Made by a program: the position numbers and the translations under genes. Of a DNA stretch of 64,000 nt, positions 35,686 to 47,318 are shown in pieces. The first letter of the stretch is position 1; each line of letters opens with the position of its first letter. Source of the stretch: Isoetes taiwanensis (lineage: Eukaryota > Streptophyta > Lycopodiopsida > Isoetales > Isoetaceae); assembly GCA_021234155.1 (NCBI GenBank), contig JAJEKV010000032.1:496001-560000 (forward strand), in the 5' to 3' direction. The notes under the pieces were generated by a model that saw only the letters and a list, made by a program, of their open reading frames with translations, ran no database searches and was not told where the DNA came from.

Positions 35686-37250
35686 ATATCAGTTATATAT
35701 ATAAAGGTATATCATGAAACTTTTCTATATAATGTGTTTGATTCATACATGCCCGGATGCCGTCCGTTTAAGGTGGGGCCGAGAGAGGTGGCGATCGATC
35801 GGCCATCCATTCCTTATGGGCATGCATGGAGGCATGCATGGGTCATGCATGGGGCATGCACCACATCCCCCGACCGATCATCAAAGGGGAGGATAAATCC
35901 TAGCCCTTGATTTTTTGTGAGGAAGGTGCAAGGAAGGTCCCTTAAAGTGACTTTGGTGTAACAGATCTTAACCGTTAGATCAAAAGGTGAGCATAAATCC
36001 TAGCCATTAACTTTTTAATATTAAATTGATTTTTTTTAAAAGGAGGTGAGGTGTCACCCTCATTAATAAAAAGATGTCACCCTCATTAATAAAAAAAAGT
36101 GATGAGGTGGCAAAATATTTATGATTAGACTTTCTAGGAAGCTTCCTTTGTTTAATCGCCTTCAAAGCCAATGCAGTTTCATGTAGAGGGGCCGGATGAA
36201 GGTGGGACCCACGCCATTGGATTCCTCTCGTCGAGAGCTTTCCAATGAGTGGTACTTTGACACTATTTCGTCGCAGTTGTAGCCAACGTGATCGAACACT
36301 AAGAATCTTTTGGAATATTAGAATTTTACGAAATTCATAGTAATTTATAGGAATCTGGGGAATCGTCAGAGGTCTTAGAGAATCTAGAGGAATTCCAAGA
36401 GAATCTTAGGGAATCTAAAGGGAATCCATAGGAATCTGAGGGGATCTAAAGGAATCTTCATAAATACATAGAGAATCTAGAGGAATCTTGATGCAATCTT
36501 GGAGAATCTAGAGTAATCTTTATAGAATCTATGGGCATCTCAAGAGAATCTTTGGGAATCAAAGGGAATCTCAAGAGAACCTTTGGAAAATCAAAGGGAG
36601 CCTATAGAAATCACGAGAGAATCTTTGGGAAATTAAGGGAATCCAAGGGAATCTTCATAGAACCTTTAAAAATCTAGAGGAATCTTGATGGAATCATGTA
36701 AAGTCTAAGGGAATCTTCATAGGATCTTAGAGAATCTAGATGAATCTTAAGAGAATCTTTGGGAATCTAAGGGAATCTTTCTAAAGGCTTGAGAATCTAG
36801 TGAAATCATGATAGAATCTTGGAGAATCATGGAGAATTTTCCTATAATCTAAAGGAATCTAGGAGAATCTTCATCAAATCTTGGAGAATCAATAGAACTA
36901 CATAGAATTTTGGGGAATCCAGAGGAGTCTTGGGATAATCTTTGGGAATCTAGACGAATATCAAGAGAATCTTTGGGAACCTAGGGGAATTAAGGGAATG
37001 TTCATAAAATCTTTAAGAATCTTGATAGAATCTTGGGAAATCTAGGCAAATCTTCATAGAATCTAGGGGAATCTCTATAGAATCTTGGAGAATCTTGGCA
37101 TAATCTTTGGAAATCTAGGAGATTCTAAAAAGAATCTTTGTTAACATAGGATTCATAAAGAGCCTAGGGGAATGCTTATAGAATCTTCATTGAATGACTC
37201 TGCATTGGCTTCCGGTCGAATTTGTGCAGTCCCTCATAGTAGAACCACTT
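35686..37250 (+). repeat. GAATCT-tailed element, copy A
   Basis: The head (about 35686-36300) begins atatcagttatatatataaagg. It contains a cluster of gcatgcatg palindromes (35817-35862), an aaccgttagatcaaaaggtg phrase and a ggtgggacccacgccattgg phrase. The tail (36300-37190) is a variable minisatellite built on gaatct(a/t) steps, such as agaatctagaggaatctt. It closes with gcattggcttccggtcg. No protein is encoded. The element class is unknown; ends in TA-rich DNA recall (TA)n-flanked plant MITEs. Confidence 0.65.
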
Positions 37251-37261
37251 GTATATATATG

Positions 37262-38609
37262 TATATATATCAGTTATATATATAAAGGTATATCATAAAC
37301 TTTTCTATATAATGTGTTTGATTCTTACATGCCCTGATGTCGCCCCGTTTAAAGTGGGTCCAGTGAGGTGGCGACATCGAGCCATCCATTCCTTATGGGC
37401 ATGCATGGAGGCATGCATGGGTCATGCATGGGGCATGCACCACATCCCCCTGACCGTTGGATCAAAAGGGGAGGATAAATCCTAGCCCTTGGTTTTTATG
37501 AGGAAGGTGCAAGGAAGGTCCTTTAAAGTGACTTTGGTGTAGCTTGATCTTAACCGTTAGATCAAAAGGTGAGCATAAATCTTAGCCATTGACTTTTTAA
37601 TATTAAATTGATTTTTTTAAAGGAGGTGAGGTGTCACCTTCATTAATAAAAAGGTAATGAGGTGGCAAAGCATTTATGAGTGGACTTTCTATGAAGCTTC
37701 CTTCCGCTTAATCGCATTCAAAGGTACATAGCTTGCAGAGAGGGGTCGGATGAAGGTGGGACCCACGCCATTGGACTCCTCTCATCGAGAGCTTTCAATG
37801 AGTGGTGGTTTGGCACAGCCCGCTTGTAGTTGGAGCCAATGTGATCGAACTCTAAGGGAATCCATAGGAATCTCGCAGAATCTAAATGAATCTTCATAAA
37901 TACTTGGAGAATCTAGAGGAATCCCCATGCAATCTTGGAGAATCTAGGTGAATCTTCATAGAATCTTAGAGAATCTAAAGGAATCTCAAGAGAATCTTAG
38001 GGAATCTATGGGAATCTCAAGAGAATCTTTGGAAATCTATGGAATCTCAAGAGAATCTTGGAAATCGAAGGAATCTCAAGAGAATCTTTGGCAAATCAAT
38101 GGGAATCTATAGAAATCAATGAGAGAATCTTTGAGAATTTAAGGGAATCTAAGGGATCTTTATAGAATCTTTAAGAATCTAGAGGAATCTTGATGGAATC
38201 ATGTCAAGTCTAAGGGAATCTTCATAGGAACTTAGAGAATAGAGGAATCTTAAGAGAATCTTTGGGAATCTAAAGGAATCTTTCTAAAAGCTTTGAGAAT
38301 CTAGTGAAATCATGATGGAATCATAGGAATCTCAGAGAATCTAAAGGAATCTTCATAAATACTTGGAGAATCTAGAGGAATCCTGATGCAATCTTGGAGA
38401 ATCTAGGTGAATCTTCATAGAATCTTAGAGAATCTAAAGGAATCTCAAGAGAATCTTAGGGAATCTATGGGAATCTCAAGAGAATCTTTGGAAATCTATG
38501 GGAATCTCAAGAGAATCTTGGAAATCGAAGGGAATCTCAAGAGAATCTTTGGAAAATCAACGGGAATCTATAGGAATCACGAGAGAATCTTTGAGAATTT
38601 AAGAGAATT
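37262..38609 (+). repeat. GAATCT-tailed element, copy B (3' truncated)
   Basis: Head from 37262 (tatatatatcagttatatat) with the same palindrome cluster and the same phrases as copy A. The tail is a GAATCT minisatellite from about 37855 to 38609, where it stops in gagaatttaagagaatt and copy C begins. The closing phrase gcattggcttccggtcg is missing. Part of the tail (38320-38590) repeats 37860-38110 closely. Confidence 0.65.
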
Positions 38610-38611
38610 AT

Positions 38612-40114
38612 ATATATATCAGTTATCACTAATATATATACAGGTATTAGATGTGTGTTTTGTCATCCCATGCCCATGTTCATAGAGATTCATCCCAGCC
38701 GTCCAATCACGAAATGAAAGGCCAAGATAATGCCACCTCACTGAGGTGCATGGATGGCCATGATGGGCATGCATGGGCATGCATGGGGGCATGCACCACA
38801 TCCCCGAACCCGTTGGATCGAAAGGGGAGAATCAATCCTAGCCCTTGATTTTTGTGAAGAAGGTGCAAGGAAGGTGCCAAAAAAAAAAGTTGGTGCAACA
38901 GATCTCAACCGTTAGATTAAAAGGTGAGCATAAATCCTAGTCATTAACTTTTTAATATTAAATTGATTTTTTTCTTTTAAAGGAGGTGAGGTGGCACCCT
39001 CATTAATAAAAAGGCACCCTCATTAATAAAAAAGGTGGCAAAGTATTTATGAATGGACTTTCTAGGAAGTTTCTTTTTGTTTAATCACCTTCGAAGGCCC
39101 GTAGCTTGCAGTAGAGGGGTCGGATAGAGGTGGGGCCTACGCCGTTGGATTCCTCTCGTCGAGACCTTTCCAAAAAGTGGTGCTTTGGCACTATTTTGTC
39201 GCAGTTGGAGCCAACGTGATCGAATACTAAGAATTTTCTTGGAATCTTCGAGTTTCAAGGAATCTATGGTAAGTTGAGGGAATGTAGTAGAATCTTCATA
39301 GAATCTTGAAGAATCTAGAGGAATCTTGAAACGTGTTTTTAGAATCTAGGAGAATATTTAGAGAATCTTAAGGAATCTCAAACAAATCTTTGGGAATCTA
39401 GGACAATCTAGAGGAGTCTTCATGAAATCTTTAAGAATTATGGGAATCTAGATGGAATCTAGATGGAATCTTAGAGAATCTTGGAGAATCTTAATAAAAT
39501 CTAGGGGAATCTTTGTAGGATCTTAGAATGTAGGGGAATCTTTGTAGAACTTAAAGGAATCTAAGAGAATCTTTAGGAATCTAGGGAATCTTCTTAAAAT
39601 TTTTGAGAATCTAAGGGAATCTTGATGGAATCTAAGAGAATCTTCATAGAATCTTGGGTAATCTAGGGAATCTTCATAGAATCTTGGGGAATCTAGAGGA
39701 GTAAGGGATAATCTTTGAGAACCTAGGGGAATCTTCACGATTTTGGAGAATCTAGAGGAATGTTGAGAGAATCTTAGGGATTCTAGAGGAATCTTTATAG
39801 AATCTTTGAAAACCTAAGAGAATCTACATGGAATCTTGGGGAATCTAGAGGAATCTTGGGATAATCTTTGAAAATGTAGGGGAATCTCAAGAGAATCTTA
39901 GGAAATCTAGGGGAATCTAAGGAAATGTTTATAAAATCTTTGAGAATTCGTGAGGAATCTTGATAGAATCTTGGAGAATCTAGGGAATCTTCATAAAATC
40001 TACAGGAATAAAAAGAGAAACTACATAGAATATTGCGTAATCTAAAGGAACCTTGAGATAATCTTCGAAATGTAGGGAATCTTTATAGAATCTTAAGAAT
40101 CTAAGGGAATCTTT
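38612..40114 (+). repeat. GAATCT-tailed element, copy C (variant head)
   Basis: Starts atatatatatcagttatcac at 38612. The first 100 bp differ from copies A, B and D (tgtcatcccatgcccatg), but the rest of the head matches: gcatgcatgg palindromes at 38768, aaccgttagattaaaaggtg and cctctcgtcgagacc. The GAATCT tail runs from about 39230 to 40114. Confidence 0.65.
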
Positions 40115-40371
40115 CACCATGCCTCTTATAAGATAGCGTGGAACAACAAAGTTGAAGCTTTCAAGCTTAGAAAGCCTAGGGATTGGATCAATAAGGTCAT
40201 AGTGCAACTCACTTGAATTCGACTTGAACAAACAAGATTTTATTATCGACCTATGACTTCTTCTAACCTAATTATTGGCACTCAACTTTAATACTAATCC
40301 TTTCAAGCTTGACTTTTACTCCTAGATGTTTATAGACCATAGTTGACAAACCCATTGATAGTAAAAAAACT
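40115..40371. other. Short unassigned interval
   Basis: About 255 bp between the GAATCT tail and the TA microsatellite. There is no repeat signature and only short open frames on both strands. I assign nothing. Confidence 0.5.
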
Positions 40372-40610
<239 letters not shown>

Positions 40611-40612
40611 TA

Positions 40613-43072
40613 TCCTGGAACCTACTGTGGCATCCTTCCCTACCATTTCCTTTTACAGTCACCGTAGTTCAAGACTTATCGCCTTCCCAACTAAGGTTGG
40701 GAGAACCTTAAGGATCCGTCCCACTTCCTATTTCCTTTTTCTTAATTAAAGCCTTATTGTTTTAGAGATCCAGTTCATAAAGCTTACATAGGCCTTTCCT
40801 TCAACTAGATTCGAAACTTATCTTAACCTTTTACATCCGTTTCATTTATGAGAAGCCTATAGTGTGCACACTATATTCCAATTTATATCTATTGCATTCA
40901 GAAGTCTGAAATTTTTCAGTTACTATTACTGCTGGATTATGCAATACAAAGTCATGCCAATTATACTCCATCACTTAGCTTCCCTGTTTTATTTCAGTTT
41001 TCTGTTTATCTTTGGTGTACTTACCGATTATATGCGAGAAATAAGCTGATAGACACTACTTTTCCACCTATTTCAAATGTTCTTATCCCTTAAACTCCAA
41101 ATATGTACAGCAAATTAACATCTACTGAAAATTCTTTAAGCTAAAACATAATGTAGCCAGCCTTGTCATCAAGATAAACCTTCCTTTCAACATGTTTTTC
41201 CAAAAAATTATGCATAAAGTTTTGCATACAAAAACGTGCTCATAATAAGCTTACATGATAAATTGTCTTTTCTTCTTTGTCAAGCCGTCTCCAAAGTTTA
41301 AATTCCATTCAGATATTGTTCATGTAAACTTAAAACTTGCTTACCGTGCCATATAGGAGTGAACCTACGATTACTTTGCAAAAGAAAGAGGTATTCAAAG
41401 TCAAATATCTGCCAAATTTGCACTGTCTTGTGCACTTGTCTGGATCCCACACAAACTATTTTGGAGGAGTTAGACAGGTTACCTGCATTGAAACATGCAC
41501 AAGTTAGCTTTAGACAAGGTAACCATGCAAGCAATGACAGGTAAGCAGTTGTCTAACACGGCTCTTCGCCTTTCACCAAAATAAAAACGAAACATCATGC
41601 ATACTAGCAGAAGAAAGTACTTAAACTTGCAGTAAATGCAGAAGAAAACTATTAAACCAGCAGATCCCCTGCTGAAAACCTGGTTGGGCGCCACGAAATT
41701 CGTGTCATCCACTTCTTGTCCGTTGATGTCTTGCTGTTGCTCAGCTTCCATTGCTTCAAAACTATCTGCTATACTTGTAATTTCCCGGCAAAGTTTTCCT
41801 TGTTGCCAACACCACTGCTATTGTTGGCTTTGAAGAATTTTTTAACCGTACTTGCCTTGTTAGGTGGAACACAAGCCAGATTGTATCTCTGCACAATCTT
41901 CTCCAAGAAACCCTTACTTGGCTGTGCCATATTTTCACTCTCCATTTTGCATAGCGTCTTTAGATCGATGCCTGCTCTATCAATGAGGTCGAGGAGTTTG
42001 GCTCTAGTGAGCCCTTTGTTTTGGGATCCCTCCTGTTTCCCCATGGCCGGCAGGGCCTTGCTATACTTAGATGCAAAGTGCTACTGGAAGTGGTGCTGCC
42101 TTTTATATTATCGGCTTGCCCTATTTCTATTTTTTCGCTATTCCTCGCCATCTCCATCTGCCACCACTTTCCCTTAACCGTATCTCATACCTTTTTGCTG
42201 ATTTGCGATCCCCTTTTTTTTGCTTGTACTAGGTCTGTTATGGTCCAGCCTGCATCCGGCCCCTTGAGGCCTGCTCATTGCGGCTACATGCTTAATCTAA
42301 GCGTCCAGATCGATCTTGTTTTTTACTTTGCTTCATCCTTCCAAGCTAGCCCTAATTACGATACGCCCGACTGGGCTAACCCTAAATCTGGGCTTCATAC
42401 GAAATTACCATGTCAATGCTTTCCACTGAATTCTAATTTTATGCTATTGTTACTGCCCCCCTATTTTTCAATGGTCTTATTTTATGTGTACTCCCTAAGC
42501 AGACCACTTATTTCTAACAATCATGGTGGTAAACGAACCTAAGTAATATTTTATTTCAATTTTATTCCTACAGTGCCCTTAAGCTCCTTAGCATGATAAT
42601 TCTAAACAAATGTTTCCACTTGACCTTGCACCCAATTTGCTTTAGGCTTTTATTCAACTTACCTTTCTCGTGGTTGGGCCCAACCCATGCGCTTCTGCAT
42701 GTGCAGGGGGTATTCTTCCTACTTCATGTGTTCCCCCTATATCTCTAATGTGGCTCAGAAACCTACATCATTAGGCTCATTAATGCTTTGTTTCCTTTTG
42801 TCCCTTACATACACATTAGATGTCCTAGGCTTATCCTGTGCCACTGTTAAGGGTTAGTCTTACCTCCCAGCCACATGGGGTGTGCATACAAGCCTTGGGC
42901 TTTGGCCATAACACCTGTTGTTCTTCTTATTTTTATCCCATCTATGGCCTCCAATCCCCTTTCCAAGAGGTCTTTTTCATCTTTAATCAGTTGTTCCCAA
43001 CCTTAATTCCTGCATAATGCACTTAAGCAAACCATACAAAGACCGTTTGGATATATATATATTTATATATAT
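40613..43072 (-). repeat. Penelope-like element terminal repeat, downstream copy
   Basis: Direct repeat of 47511-49972, same orientation, collinear for about 2.46 kb. It starts at gaacctact and ends at gaccgtttggatatatata. Most differences are single bases; the multi-base ones fall at CAG/CTG sites (for example cgatacgcccgactgg here against ctgatacgttccagcctgg in the other copy). Confidence 0.9.
41479..42044 (-). pseudogene. Copy of ORF-a in the downstream terminal repeat
   Basis: Same as 48376-48942, starting at ATG 42044, but the frame breaks after about 85 codons (near GVGNKE) because of small differences at tttcccggcaaagttttcc. The other copy reads tttccgggcagcatgtttcc there. As the 3' repeat it would not be the coding copy of this element. 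Confidence 0.6.
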
Positions 43073-43133
43073 ATACAACTAAACCCTACCTCCTACCGGA
43101 AGGCATAGGCTGGTCAAAATGTAGTAAAGGGGT

Positions 43134-43166
43134 GGGAGGGTCCCTATACTACATAGAGACCCTCCC
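43134..43166. other. Short hairpin between RT stop and downstream repeat
   Basis: gggagggtc pairs with gaccctccc, with a further ctat/atag pair inside and a 5-base loop. It lies about 45 bp past the end of the RT ORF in the RNA sense. It may be an RNA structure used in priming or 3'-end formation; that is inference. Confidence 0.4.
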
Positions 43167-43210
43167 TGCCCACTAAACTTTCTAGATCTGCTTATTTGGT
43201 TGACTCATAA

Positions 43211-45271
43211 TCAAAATGTCCTATGACTGCTTAGAGCTTTGATTACAGCAGCTATGTCATACTTTAGGCCAGGAAAGTTACCTTTTTTGAGTGCTTTATA
43301 CACCGTGCTTTCCATATCCCTTTTCGTGAAGCCTTTTGCTATAAAATCCTGCATTAATCTGCGTATATTCTCAGCTGCAGAAACAGGGTTGGTGTGAACA
43401 TAAAGGTGAGGCATTATTTGCGAAATTATGACCTTCTTCGCCCAGCAGTATGGTCTACAAGCGTCAGCCTGTATATATTTGGAGATGTGAAATGGGAGTT
43501 TATCCCGCTTGTCATAATGACATGTTTCATATAGTCCATGATACGGATCCAAAACCAAAATGCTCATATTAAGGAAATTTACTTTCCTTCCCTTGTTTTC
43601 CAACCCTACATAATCTCCCCAATATTCTGTTTCATCCTCAATTTTCAGATACTCCAAATTGTAGATAGTTTCCACCAAATTGCTTTCCTGCTGTAATCCC
43701 AAATACTTCCTAATGTAGGAGTTGTTTAAGCTTAAGAGGTCATCCATGTACCTGCTTGTCTTAGCAAAGGCAGCTGCTTCATTATATTTTTCTGCACGGA
43801 CAAGTCTAAGCGTGAACTGCAGCTCAAACCACGCCAGGTACAGGTTGCACCACGCTGGACTGCACGCAAATCCCATAGGGATTCCCTTGGCTTGTCTCCA
43901 GACCTTGCTGCCCATCTGCACAAAACAATTCTGCAGTAGCCAATTGTTCATACTTACAAAGAATTTTTTGGTGACACATATCCATTTGTTGCTTTCAGGC
44001 TTAGTATTTTTCCATATAGTCTTGATCTGTCCGTTTCCACATACTTTATACCACAAATTATTGTTGGGATGGTTTCTGTTCTGATACTTCCAGACACTAG
44101 AAATAATATTCTCCATCACCTGGCATATTCCTTCTTCCCCTTTTAAAGGGATGTTCTCGTAACATTTTGTTACATCTGCTACAAAGACGTCAGTAATTTT
44201 GGCTGGCAAATTACATGTAACATCGTATATAGATTCCACAATCCAGGATGCTTTGATTTTGTCTTTCTGAAAAAGGTTGATCTTTGCTAGTTTATCCTCA
44301 CAGATATTAGGCCATAGGTTTACGAACATGCTAAGACCAGCTGCTACCAGAGAGGCTAATTGTGAAAAGATAGAGTGATGTGCACTAGTTATCCATCGAT
44401 AACTATTCTTGTGCGCCTTGAAAATACCAAGCATAAAAGGCAGGTCCATAGTTGCCAATTCCCATTCCCCCAAGAAACCTTGGATTTCTTCCGTCATTCT
44501 CACTGTGATGTCATATGGAGTACATTGCTCCAGACAGAAATCTTCACTATTTAATCTGAGCATTGCTTCATCCCTTATGTGCTTGGGGCAGATGAATGAG
44601 GGATTATTGGCTGCCTTATCGATACCCGCAATGTAGAAGTTGCTGGTCAGCCAGTTCATATTGTTGATGACAGCAGCATCATTAATTTGAAACTTCTTTG
44701 GTACTTTATTGTTTTTAACAAACTTTTTAGCCAAGATGTACGTCTTCTTAAGAATTTCCTTCTTGCAATTTGAGATCAGATCTTGGTCCATGCTGATGGT
44801 GCTATGCCTGTGTGCTGTAAAGAACTGTTCTATTGTACTAATCATTTCTGTTCTGAATTGCATAAGGGTAAAAGGCCGGTCTGGTATGTGATTGAGCCCG
44901 TTCTTGAGCCATCCTTTTAAGGCCTTGCTGTGTACCAGACCTACGTCTGTTGTCCTAATATGCCCAATTTCTTCTGATAGGTATTTCTTGAGTGATGGAT
45001 TAGCGCAGGGGCATGTGTTCTCCTCTTCTTGTGCAAACACCACTTTGGGCTTGTACAACATGCTTTTGAGGTTGCCTACAAACCTCCATCCGAATGTGGT
45101 TTTCTGCCACATATCCTCACCAGTCTTTCCCAACATTGAGGTAAGCACATCTTTAAAGATGTGACTGAATTTTATCTTTTCCACACTTTTGGAAAAGAAA
45201 TTGAAGTGCACATACTTGTTTTGGTCCCTATCCCTTATTGTCCTGAGTCTCCAATTTCCCTCGGCATTCAT
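43211..45271 (-). CDS. Penelope-like reverse transcriptase, 686 residues
   Basis: RNA-dependent DNA polymerase, intact from ATG 45271 to 43211. The frame is also open back to an acceptor-like tttacag seven codons upstream. Features in order: CPC motif (residues 97-99) then GHIRTTD; IDKAANN (217-223); FKAHK and RWIT (284-295); motif A with Asp366 in VADVTKCYENIP; GIPMG (463-467) with CSPAWCNLYL; catalytic RYMDD (507-511, Asp510/511); LSLNN; and HYDKRD (585-590), followed by the Penelope-specific thumb region (GFTKRDMESTVYKAL). GIPMG, RYxDD-LSLNN and YDKRD together match the Naiad/Chlamys-like PLE group in animals and algae, to my knowledge. No endonuclease is fused at either end. Confidence 0.85.
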   Translation of the reverse strand: MNAEGNWRLRTIRDRDQNKYVHFNFFSKSVEKIKFSHIFKDVLTSMLGKTGEDMWQKTTFGWRFVGNLKSMLYKPKVVFAQEEENTCPCANPSLKKYLSEEIGHIRTTDVGLVHSKALKGWLKNGLNHIPDRPFTLMQFRTEMISTIEQFFTAHRHSTISMDQDLISNCKKEILKKTYILAKKFVKNNKVPKKFQINDAAVINNMNWLTSNFYIAGIDKAANNPSFICPKHIRDEAMLRLNSEDFCLEQCTPYDITVRMTEEIQGFLGEWELATMDLPFMLGIFKAHKNSYRWITSAHHSIFSQLASLVAAGLSMFVNLWPNICEDKLAKINLFQKDKIKASWIVESIYDVTCNLPAKITDVFVADVTKCYENIPLKGEEGICQVMENIISSVWKYQNRNHPNNNLWYKVCGNGQIKTIWKNTKPESNKWICVTKKFFVSMNNWLLQNCFVQMGSKVWRQAKGIPMGFACSPAWCNLYLAWFELQFTLRLVRAEKYNEAAAFAKTSRYMDDLLSLNNSYIRKYLGLQQESNLVETIYNLEYLKIEDETEYWGDYVGLENKGRKVNFLNMSILVLDPYHGLYETCHYDKRDKLPFHISKYIQADACRPYCWAKKVIISQIMPHLYVHTNPVSAAENIRRLMQDFIAKGFTKRDMESTVYKALKKGNFPGLKYDIAAVIKALSSHRTF

Positions 45272-45659
45272 GAGCAGTATTCTGGTTTTTTTCTGTAAAT
45301 TTATGATTAACCAAACCCAATGTTAAAAGAGGTATTCCTTATGAAAAAATGAAATCACCTTACCCCCAGCTTATATCCCTTTTTACCCATAATTTGGGTC
45401 AGGCTTTTTACCCATGATAGGGTCATGCCTGCTTAATTCTGATTCTTGGCATACTAGCCCTTTTATATTTCTTGCCCAAGGGGCTACTTGCACCGCAAGC
45501 ACTTTGAATGCTAATTTTGAATTCTATAAGCGTGTATTAGAAGCATATAAAGGTATACTAAGTTAGATTTTATTGCCTTCTAACAGATAAGTAAACAATT
45601 ACAACATGTAATCGAAGACTGATATTCTTTGTAATTGATAATAAATACCTCCATGGTTT

Positions 45660-47318
45660 TCAGAACTTGAGAGTGGTTGGCTTGAACGCGTCCGTACGTC
45701 CATTGTTTTCACCTGCTGGCTTATTGACTGAGTTCTCCATGTTGCCATGGTTGGTATGTGCAAAAGTAGTATCCGATATTCCTGTGCTGGATCCCGATGC
45801 AGTATGTGCTTTCCTTTGGTATTTTGGAGGCATAATAACCTCCAAGCTATCATCTATTTTCTGTTTCCTTCTCTGAGCAGGGTACCTCTGTTTGTTATCT
45901 CTTTCCTCCAATTCCAAAGAATCCTTCAAGAATTTTTTCGGTCTTATTGTCTTTTCCAGCAGATCTGCTGTCTTTGTGTTGCCAAACTCTTGCTTCAGAC
46001 TGATTGTATTGTCCTCGGCATATTTGCCAGTCATTTTGATCATGATATCCCTGACCTTAAGGTAGCCAATGTAGGCTACGGCTCCTGCTCTCATTCCTTC
46101 AGAATTCATAATCTTATGAAACTGGTAAAACCTGTACTTGGAGGATTTATCTGGCCAGATTTTGTCTGTGTTATTCATGATATACCACACAGCGTGGTCA
46201 TACCATGTAATTGTATCCTTGCAGTTAGTTACACCAGCTCTGCCATATCTATCACAGCAGCATTTTAAGAAGGGGCAAAAGGTGCGCCACATCTTTCTAA
46301 CATACAAATCATGTCGGCCTTCATTGCTCTTGGCCATATGGCCCTTCTGTCCCACATAAATTCCATTATTACGGTCACACTTCTTGGCGAAAAATTGAGT
46401 AGTGAATGGAAGATCCACTATTATCTTGTCAATTCTTTTAGTGAAGGTGTCTGCATCCCGCAAAGTCTGTTCTATCTCAGTTTCTGTTATGCTGCAGAGA
46501 CTGACTAGTAGATTGGTGCTGATAGGGGCCAGAACGCCCAAGTTTTGTGTGTGCCAGAAACCTTGTTCACAGCTAACACCCTGCAGCTCCGTCAATCTTG
46601 TAGACAGTATAGGGAAATGATAGCAATTATATAATGTGAGCCTTTTGAGATCATAGTTATCAAGTTCATCCTGTATTATCTGTTCTTCTGGTTCAACCTG
46701 TATTTCAGGAGTCAAATCCAGCATGTCATTCTGCTCCTCCTCGGATAGCATGTTGATGCTGAACAAACAATTGGTCATTACGGTCTGCGTTTCCTTCTTT
46801 TTTGGTTGCTTTACCTTTCTGGTCTTGTTAATAGGTGGGTACATGATTTCAATTCCATTTGCCTTCTGGATTGCAGTTACTCCTTTAATGAATTTCAGCA
46901 AATCCTTGCTTTCCTCCTTCTCGGCTTCATAATGTGCTTCAGGAAGCATTTCATAAACCTCGTCTATAATCCTCATACAAGTAACCACATCATTTTCAGG
47001 TTTGTTCAGCTTGGAAACTAAATCAAACATATTATTCATGCCTACAAAAGTGACAACTGATACATCACCATCTTCGAGTCCAGCCTCCTTTTTGATAAAA
47101 TATTTATGAATCTCCGGTCTGACAATGCAGCCAATCATAAGCTGGACAGCTTTGTTTGGTGGCCAGATTCTAGTATTTCCATATCCTAATCCAGCCACAT
47201 CCTGATACCAGCTGGGTGCACCTTCTAGAGGCTTTCGAATGATCTCCACTTCTGGATTTTCCTCCGCTTCATCATTAATGCTTTGCAATGCTTCCTGTAC
47301 CATAAAAGTCAGATGCAT
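45660..47318 (-). CDS. Penelope-like element ORF-b, 552 residues, unknown function
   Basis: Uninterrupted frame from ATG 47318 to TGA 45660; it may open upstream at the acceptor at 47324. It is acidic and soluble, with no membrane segment. The N-terminal third includes WYQDVAGLGYGNTRIWPP, the middle has a basic KTRKVKQPKKKE patch (about residues 166-177) and then acidic runs. A Cys/His-bearing stretch follows with FLKCCCDRYGRAGVTNC, which could bind zinc. The C-terminus is basic and Ser/Thr/Asn-rich. It precedes the RT by 0.39 kb. Other PLEs can carry an ORF1, so an RNA-binding or structural role is possible but only inferred. A GIYVG string occurs but lacks the rest of a GIY-YIG domain. Confidence 0.7.
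   Translation of the reverse strand: MHLTFMVQEALQSINDEAEENPEVEIIRKPLEGAPSWYQDVAGLGYGNTRIWPPNKAVQLMIGCIVRPEIHKYFIKKEAGLEDGDVSVVTFVGMNNMFDLVSKLNKPENDVVTCMRIIDEVYEMLPEAHYEAEKEESKDLLKFIKGVTAIQKANGIEIMYPPINKTRKVKQPKKKETQTVMTNCLFSINMLSEEEQNDMLDLTPEIQVEPEEQIIQDELDNYDLKRLTLYNCYHFPILSTRLTELQGVSCEQGFWHTQNLGVLAPISTNLLVSLCSITETEIEQTLRDADTFTKRIDKIIVDLPFTTQFFAKKCDRNNGIYVGQKGHMAKSNEGRHDLYVRKMWRTFCPFLKCCCDRYGRAGVTNCKDTITWYDHAVWYIMNNTDKIWPDKSSKYRFYQFHKIMNSEGMRAGAVAYIGYLKVRDIMIKMTGKYAEDNTISLKQEFGNTKTADLLEKTIRPKKFLKDSLELEERDNKQRYPAQRRKQKIDDSLEVIMPPKYQRKAHTASGSSTGISDTTFAHTNHGNMENSVNKPAGENNGRTDAFKPTTLKF

Noticed and set aside
36300-40114. CRISPR-like array
   Set aside because: GAATCT steps are short, irregular and without unique spacers; this is a minisatellite in a plant-type genome.
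45660-47318. GIY-YIG endonuclease in ORF-b, from a GIYVG string
   Set aside because: No second YIG at the right distance and no following Arg/Glu motifs; a five-residue coincidence.
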